Shown here: piece after piece, positions 59,795 through 64,000 of the stretch | Layout: every line of letters starts with the position of its first letter | Position numbering within the stretch: position 1 is the first letter of the stretch | Assembly: GCF_003991905.1 (NCBI RefSeq) | Contig: NZ_RSCL01000017.1 | Coordinates: 186,001 to 250,000 of the forward strand | Direction of reading: 5' to 3' | Source of the DNA: Dulcicalothrix desertica PCC 7102 | Lineage (GTDB): Bacteria > Cyanobacteriota > Cyanobacteriia > Cyanobacteriales > Nostocaceae | DNA: 64,000 nt | The notes under the pieces: model-generated | Database searches by the model: none | Seen by the model: only the letters and a program-made list of their open reading frames with translations | Told to the model about the DNA's origin: nothing | Made by a program: the position numbers and the translations under genes

Positions 59795-60007
59795 TTACTG
59801 TTGTTTAAGAGACTGATTTTCTGCCTGTGTCTCGTGTTCTTCACCTTCGTAGTACTCAGGCAAAAGTTCTTGGTTTTCCACCTCTCCTAGCGCACTTTCA
59901 ATACCAGAAGTGCTTTCGGTGCAACCAGTACCCGAACCGTTAATCACAGTCTCCGTAATTTTACCGTCTTTGCCAATTTTGTACTCTATCTTTTGATACT
60001 CTGCCAT
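59795..60007 (-). CDS. DUF2997 protein
   Basis: 70 residues: EYQKIEYKIGKDGKITETVI followed by GSGTGCTESTSGIESALGEV is the DUF2997 signature, with a single Cys in the TGCTE loop. An acidic Gln/Glu-rich tail of about 25 residues (PEYYEGEEHETQAENQ) follows. DUF2997 genes are usually next to ycf46 and DUF1257 genes; here DUF2997 is instead 8 bp upstream of the GrpE-like gene, coupling it to the Hsp70 unit. It could be a small carrier or tag-like protein. Confidence 0.9.
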   Translation of the reverse strand: MAEYQKIEYKIGKDGKITETVINGSGTGCTESTSGIESALGEVENQELLPEYYEGEEHETQAENQSLKQQ

Positions 60008-60195
60008 AAACTTAATCCCCCTGTGTTTTATATATCTAGGGTTCTAACATTTTATTACCCGAATCAGCAATCATTGCCAATATCATAAAACACAAGTACT
60101 ATTAGATTTAAAAAGAAATTATAAAGTTAAATCTTGGCGCCGAATAATCTCGTCAATATAGGGAAACATAAGCACGAGTGCAAAGGTGAAGCATT

Positions 60196-61452
60196 ATGTC
60201 AAATAATCACAACCATCCCAGAGACTTCGACTCGGTACTAGGTGGGAATTTTCCACCACCAATAGATAGCGTAGTGCTAGGTGGAGTCGAGGGTATAAAG
60301 CGTCGTTTATCGAACCCAGTCGCAAAAACGCGAGTTGCCGCACTATTAGAAGCGCTCAACTACGGGGAAGAAGGATTAGATTTAGTAATTCAAAGTCTAC
60401 GCGACGAATCTAGTTTAGTACGGCGCCTTGCATATAAAATGCTAACTCGTAGCACGGCGCCGAAAATTCAAGAAGTGTTGCAAGCATATAAACCGTGGGT
60501 ATTAGAAGAACGCTTACCACAACATAAAAATCACCAAATGTTTGCAAATCGCGAAATTGCGGACTTTGACCAAGCTACAGGTATTGCAAACCCTATAAAT
60601 AAAGCTTATGCACTTCGCTGCGAGTATGACTCATCATCAGATGAGAAAAATATGGCAGAAAAAGTCACCGAATTATCAAATAACCCAAATGCAGGAAAAT
60701 TAGAAGTATTGGTCATTGGCATGTGGAACGAACCATATGAAAATAGTTCCAGCAGTATTATAGATGCTTTAGTAGAAGCCAAAAATCGCTTAACAAATCT
60801 TAAAGCTTTGTTTATAGGCGATATGAATAGTGAAGACTGTGAAATATCTTGGATAATACAAAGCGATATTAGTCCAATACTGCGCGCGTATCCTAATTTA
60901 GAAGTGTTACAAGTTCGAGGAGGAACACAATTAGCATTTAACCCTCCTGTACGGCATGATAACTTGAAAGCACTGGTTGTAGAGACAGGTGGGTTAAGTC
61001 GAGTTACCGTAGATGAAATATGTTCAATGAATTTACCAGCGTTAGAACATTTGGAAATATGGTTTGGTAGTGCTAACTATGGTGGAGACACTTGGATAGA
61101 AAATGTCAAGCCAATTATAGAAGATTTAATCTTTCCCAATTTGAATTATTTGGGGTTGTGTAATAGTGAGTTTAGTGATGAAATAGCTCATGCTGTTGTA
61201 TATTCCCCCTTACTTGACTCTATAAGTATACTTGACTTGTCAATGGGAACGTTAGGAAATGATGCAGCACAAGTTTTACTTGATTGTCCAAAAATCAATC
61301 ATCTTGATATGTTAAATTTAGATGATAATTTTTTGTCTACGGAAACACTCAAAAAGTTTTTCAAGCTTGATGTGGAAGTTTATTCTGATGAACAAAAGCA
61401 AGAAGAAAGAGATTATTACATTAATGGTCGCTACTGTTCGGTAGCTGAATAA
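60196..61452 (+). CDS. Tagged HEAT-LRR protein 1
   Basis: 418 residues. The N-terminal tag HPRDFDSVLGG-PPP-VVLGGVEGIKRRL (residues 7-37) is followed by a 60-residue HEAT-like unit (VAALLEALNYGEEGLDLVIQ, RRLAYKMLT) and a leucine-rich repeat part (KALFIGDMN, LPALEHLEIWFGSA, LDSISILDLSMGTLGNDAAQ). There is no signal peptide. It is divergent from the DUF2997-GrpE-Hsp70 unit (190-bp gap). The LRR part is probably the variable recognition end, with the tag and HEAT unit common to the family. It may be a client or sensor for the chaperone unit. Confidence 0.8.
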   Translation: MSNNHNHPRDFDSVLGGNFPPPIDSVVLGGVEGIKRRLSNPVAKTRVAALLEALNYGEEGLDLVIQSLRDESSLVRRLAYKMLTRSTAPKIQEVLQAYKPWVLEERLPQHKNHQMFANREIADFDQATGIANPINKAYALRCEYDSSSDEKNMAEKVTELSNNPNAGKLEVLVIGMWNEPYENSSSSIIDALVEAKNRLTNLKALFIGDMNSEDCEISWIIQSDISPILRAYPNLEVLQVRGGTQLAFNPPVRHDNLKALVVETGGLSRVTVDEICSMNLPALEHLEIWFGSANYGGDTWIENVKPIIEDLIFPNLNYLGLCNSEFSDEIAHAVVYSPLLDSISILDLSMGTLGNDAAQVLLDCPKINHLDMLNLDDNFLSTETLKKFFKLDVEVYSDEQKQEERDYYINGRYCSVAE

Positions 61453-61528
61453 ACTCACCCTTACCCTCTCCTAAGAAGATACTGCTGGCGATTCGGGGTG
61501 GTACCCATTATTTCATAAAAACGGACGT

Positions 61529-61555
61529 GTAGAGACGCGAAATTTCGCGTCTCTC
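61529..61555. repeat. Dispersed palindrome, GTAGAGACGCGA family
   Basis: GTAGAGACGCGAAATTTCGC then GTCTCTC, as at 8269-8297, in the gap between two tagged genes. Confidence 0.7.
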
Positions 61556-61719
61556 TCTATGTAAGTAGAAACTAATTGTCACCAAATATTATTAAAAATC
61601 TATCCAAGCTTAAATGCCGTGTAATTTCTCATCTACAAAAACATTATCGATATTCTCCCACATATCAATAAAAAACCAAATAAATACTTTAGACATTTAG
61701 AAAACACTACTATAAAACA

Positions 61720-62964
61720 ATGATTAATCACTCTAACCAACCTCAAGAATTTGACGCTGTAATTGGTGGAAACGCATCTCCAACTTTGAACGATGTAGTA
61801 TTAGGTGGAATTCAAGGTGTTAAAAAACGTTTGGAAAGCGAAGATGAGGAACAACAAGTAGCAGCACTTGAGGATGCGCTTAAATATGGGGATGCGGGTA
61901 TAGATTTGATAATAGAGACATTATACGACTCTTTCGACGAAATGCATAACCGTGCAGCTCGCTTGTTGCGGAAAGCTGGAATAAAAGGTAAGCAAGTATT
62001 ATTAGATTATGACCCTTGGTTATGGTTTACTACTTTCAAAGATTGGGAACCAGAAGATTTATATGATAGTGATATAGAAGAGGCTGCTGGTGGTATTGTG
62101 TATATAGTAGGAGGCAAGAGGCAATTACTAACTTTATTAAATAATTCAAAAGTTGGTTATATAGAAGCTATTAAAATTCAGAAGTATGTCAGAAAGTCAT
62201 ATACGAATAAATCAGTTCAAGATGTTGTAGATTTGCTCGTTGAAAAAAAGAATCCATTAAAAAATCTTCAAGCATTATTTGTTGGAGAGTTTTGCCAAAC
62301 ATATAATGTCAAATATAAAACATCTAAACTTGATGTATGTAGTATTTATCCTTTACTCAAAGCATATCCTTTTTTAGAATTACTACATATACGGGGACGC
62401 ATGGTTGAGGAAGATATTCTCAAAAATAATTCTCAATTATTGCAAATACGTAGCGCCAATGGGAATTCATTCACTCCCTCTAAAGCATTAGTACATAATC
62501 ACTTAAAAACTTTAATTGTCGAAGCAGCAGAAATAACTGAAAAAAATCTGACTAAAATTTGTAATCTTGACTTACCGTCTTTAGAATATTTTGAGTTGTG
62601 GCTAGGTCGCGGTAAACACTACAACATTAATTTAGATATTTTGGCGCCCATTCTTTCCGGCAAATCATTTCCCAACTTACTATTCCTAGCCATTAGAGGA
62701 ACAGCAAACACAAGTGAAATAGCTCAAGCCATAACAAAATCTCCAATATTAAACAAATTAAGAGTACTAGAACTAACAGACGGCAACCTAACTAATATCG
62801 GCGCCATTGCCCTACTAAAAACACCATCTGTCAACCGCTTACACACTCTTGACGTTTCCGGAAACCGCATAAACCCAGGAATGCTAGAACAACTCTCCCA
62901 ACTAAAATGCCGTGTACTCACAGGTTCTCAATTTAACGACCGTTACTACTCAATCTGGGAATAA
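61720..62964 (+). CDS. Tagged HEAT-LRR protein 2
   Basis: 414 residues, paralogous to the gene at 60196: tag NQPQEFDAVIGG, then VVLGGIQGVKKRL, HEAT-like unit (VAALEDALKYGDAGIDLIIE), then LRRs (NLDLPSLEYFELWLGRG, NKLRVLELTDGNLTNIGAIA, HTLDVSGNRINPGMLEQL). The C-terminal end (NDRYYSIWE) resembles the other copy's GRYCSVAE. The LRR portion has diverged far more than the tag, which suggests diversifying selection on the recognition part, to be tested. Confidence 0.82.
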   Translation: MINHSNQPQEFDAVIGGNASPTLNDVVLGGIQGVKKRLESEDEEQQVAALEDALKYGDAGIDLIIETLYDSFDEMHNRAARLLRKAGIKGKQVLLDYDPWLWFTTFKDWEPEDLYDSDIEEAAGGIVYIVGGKRQLLTLLNNSKVGYIEAIKIQKYVRKSYTNKSVQDVVDLLVEKKNPLKNLQALFVGEFCQTYNVKYKTSKLDVCSIYPLLKAYPFLELLHIRGRMVEEDILKNNSQLLQIRSANGNSFTPSKALVHNHLKTLIVEAAEITEKNLTKICNLDLPSLEYFELWLGRGKHYNINLDILAPILSGKSFPNLLFLAIRGTANTSEIAQAITKSPILNKLRVLELTDGNLTNIGAIALLKTPSVNRLHTLDVSGNRINPGMLEQLSQLKCRVLTGSQFNDRYYSIWE

Positions 62965-63106
62965 AATAGTACTACTCTCTCCATTCTCTTCCTGTGTGTC
63001 CATAAGGCGCCATTTACAATATACTCGCTTGCAATACATCCAGATGGAGAAACATTTCATGAATAATATAACTAACTTGCACTAATTTCTTGTGGGGTTG
63101 CACTAA

Positions 63107-63174
63107 TTTCTTATGGGGTGGGTATCCTTGCCCGCCCTATGTTTGGAACGGGCTTTCTATCCCATTCCACAAGA
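63107..63174. repeat. MITE-like element between tagged genes
   Basis: TTTCTTATGGGGTGGGTATC and CCCATTCCACAAGAG arms, with CCTTGCCCGCCC and GGAACGGGC inside; same family as 56971-57042. A second partial left arm (TTTCTTGTGGGGTTGCACTA) precedes it at 63087. Confidence 0.65.
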
Positions 63175-63215
63175 GATTAATAATTAAATTTGGCAAAATA
63201 AGTGCTAATCATAAA

Positions 63216-64000
63216 ATGAACAACCCTAACCAACCCAGAAAACACGATGCAGTACTCGGTGGACAGGCGCCTCCTCCCACACATGGTGTAATATTAGGAG
63301 GAATCGAAGGAGTTGAAAAACGTTTAGCAACCGGATTACCAGAATATCAAACTGCTGCACTCAACGATGCACTCAATTATGGAGACGCTGGTTTAAAGAT
63401 AATTCTCAAATCATTGCAAAATACTACAGGTAAAGTAAAATTATTAGCATACTCTCACTTACGCGCGCGCTCAGAAACCTGGGTACAAGAAGCACTCAAA
63501 GCTTATAACCAGTATGAATTTTTACAATGCGTTCATACTTTTAAAGGACAAAAATCCGAATTAGGTCAAGTTAATACGGTTGCTTTAAGTCCAGATAATC
63601 AATTAGTCTACGCAACAAAATCACTATACTATGCAACTTTAAACACACTAAAAAGCCAGGATGTGCAAGTAAAGAAACAACCTCGTTTATTTGAGTGCAG
63701 TCAAAATAGTGAAATTAATTGTGTTGTAATTAGTCCTGATGGTAAACGAATGATTAGTGCTTGTTCGGACGGATGTATTACTGTATGGAATTTTAGTACA
63801 GGTAGACTGCTTAATCAATTTAAAGCACACTCTCGTTCAGTTAATGCTTTAGTAATTAATCCTTCAGAAAAAAAATTTATCAGTGCAGGCGCCGAAGGGT
63901 CTATCAAAACCTGGGATTTACATTCGTGTAAAGAACTTGGTACATTATTTTCAAAAGAATACAGCCGACAGTCAACTTACGCTATGAACATTATATCAAC
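63216..64000 (+). CDS. Tagged WD40 protein (runs past window end)
   Basis: At least 261 residues. Tag NQPRKHDAVLGG, PPP linker, VILGGIEGVEKRL, then the HEAT-like unit (AALNDALNYGDAGLKIILKS), then WD40 repeats (VNTVALSPDNQLVYAT, INCVVISPDGKRMISACSDG, VNALVINPSEKKFISAGAEG with KTWDL). The frame is still open at the window edge. The same N-terminal module here carries a beta-propeller instead of LRRs or GUN4, which makes the module's common function the interesting part. Confidence 0.85.
   Translation, partial: MNNPNQPRKHDAVLGGQAPPPTHGVILGGIEGVEKRLATGLPEYQTAALNDALNYGDAGLKIILKSLQNTTGKVKLLAYSHLRARSETWVQEALKAYNQYEFLQCVHTFKGQKSELGQVNTVALSPDNQLVYATKSLYYATLNTLKSQDVQVKKQPRLFECSQNSEINCVVISPDGKRMISACSDGCITVWNFSTGRLLNQFKAHSRSVNALVINPSEKKFISAGAEGSIKTWDLHSCKELGTLFSKEYSRQSTYAMNIIS

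Overview
The window looks like chromosomal DNA of a filamentous, probably heterocyst-forming (Nostocales-type) cyanobacterium. Direct signs are a phycobiliprotein-like gene with CpcS/CpeS-, CpeT- and CpeR-like genes, a GUN4-domain protein, Ycf46 and Ycf35 (DUF1257) genes, a CYP110-like P450, a giant hybrid Ser/Thr-histidine kinase, an editing-domain-less ThrRS, pentapeptide/RTX and HEAT-repeat proteins, and low-GC DNA full of short dispersed palindromes. The usual cyanobacterial HIP1 octamer GCGATCGC was not seen; the palindrome GGCGCC occurs roughly 120 times by hand count, so this strain appears to use an alternate highly iterated palindrome.

Layout. 0-4.6 kb: the end of an unknown gene, a collapsed IS605-type remnant, a phycobiliprotein-like gene plus CpcS-type lyase, an internally shortened CpeT, CpeR, and an MlaE-type permease. 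4.9-15.4 kb: a frameshifted Uma2 gene, an LRV-repeat protein, a GH13 amylase, small enzymes, a P450, a condensation-domain acyltransferase, a VapBC-like pair with truncated toxin, a broken DUF4336 gene, and a TetR gene with two palindromic operators. 15.5-25.8 kb: an SF2 helicase, a metallophosphoesterase, Ycf46 with two DUF1257 genes, a small DUF4258/DUF2283 pair, a tagged GUN4 protein, a histidine phosphatase, and a lipid-kinase/DUF7477 fusion. 25.8-32 kb is a gene graveyard: pieces of an amine oxidase, Ig-like repeats, a NHLM-type ABC exporter, an NTF2-like protein, lysozymes, eCIS DUF4157 and AAA+ genes and peptidoglycan-binding domains, together with an intact single-repeat OAA lectin and an ORF-less group II intron. 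32.4-45 kb: the giant kinase and its overlapping response regulator, a HEAT protein, thrS behind two tandem threonine attenuators, and a pentapeptide/RTX protein. 45-47.5 kb: truncated IS607 and IS4-like elements. 47.7-57 kb: a ferritin-like protein, a response regulator, an ECF42-like sigma factor with its divergent DGPF operon, an actin-fragmin-kinase-like protein, a RloA/RloB scar split by a MITE, and a possible toxin-immunity pair. 57-64 kb: Hsp70, GrpE-like and DUF2997 genes beside three tagged repeat proteins.

The two strongest candidates for undescribed biology are (1) two consecutive transcription attenuators, each with a Thr-rich leader peptide, a perfect antiterminator pairing and a U-tailed terminator, in front of thrS; and (2) a short N-terminal tag (consensus around PREFDAVLGG, a Pro-rich linker, then VVLGG) shared by GUN4, HEAT/LRR and WD40 proteins. 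Tagged genes lie next to an Hsp70/GrpE-like/DUF2997 cluster and, 38 kb away, near the Ycf46/DUF1257 cluster, whose families are often neighbours of DUF2997. This suggests a common chaperone/AAA-linked system.
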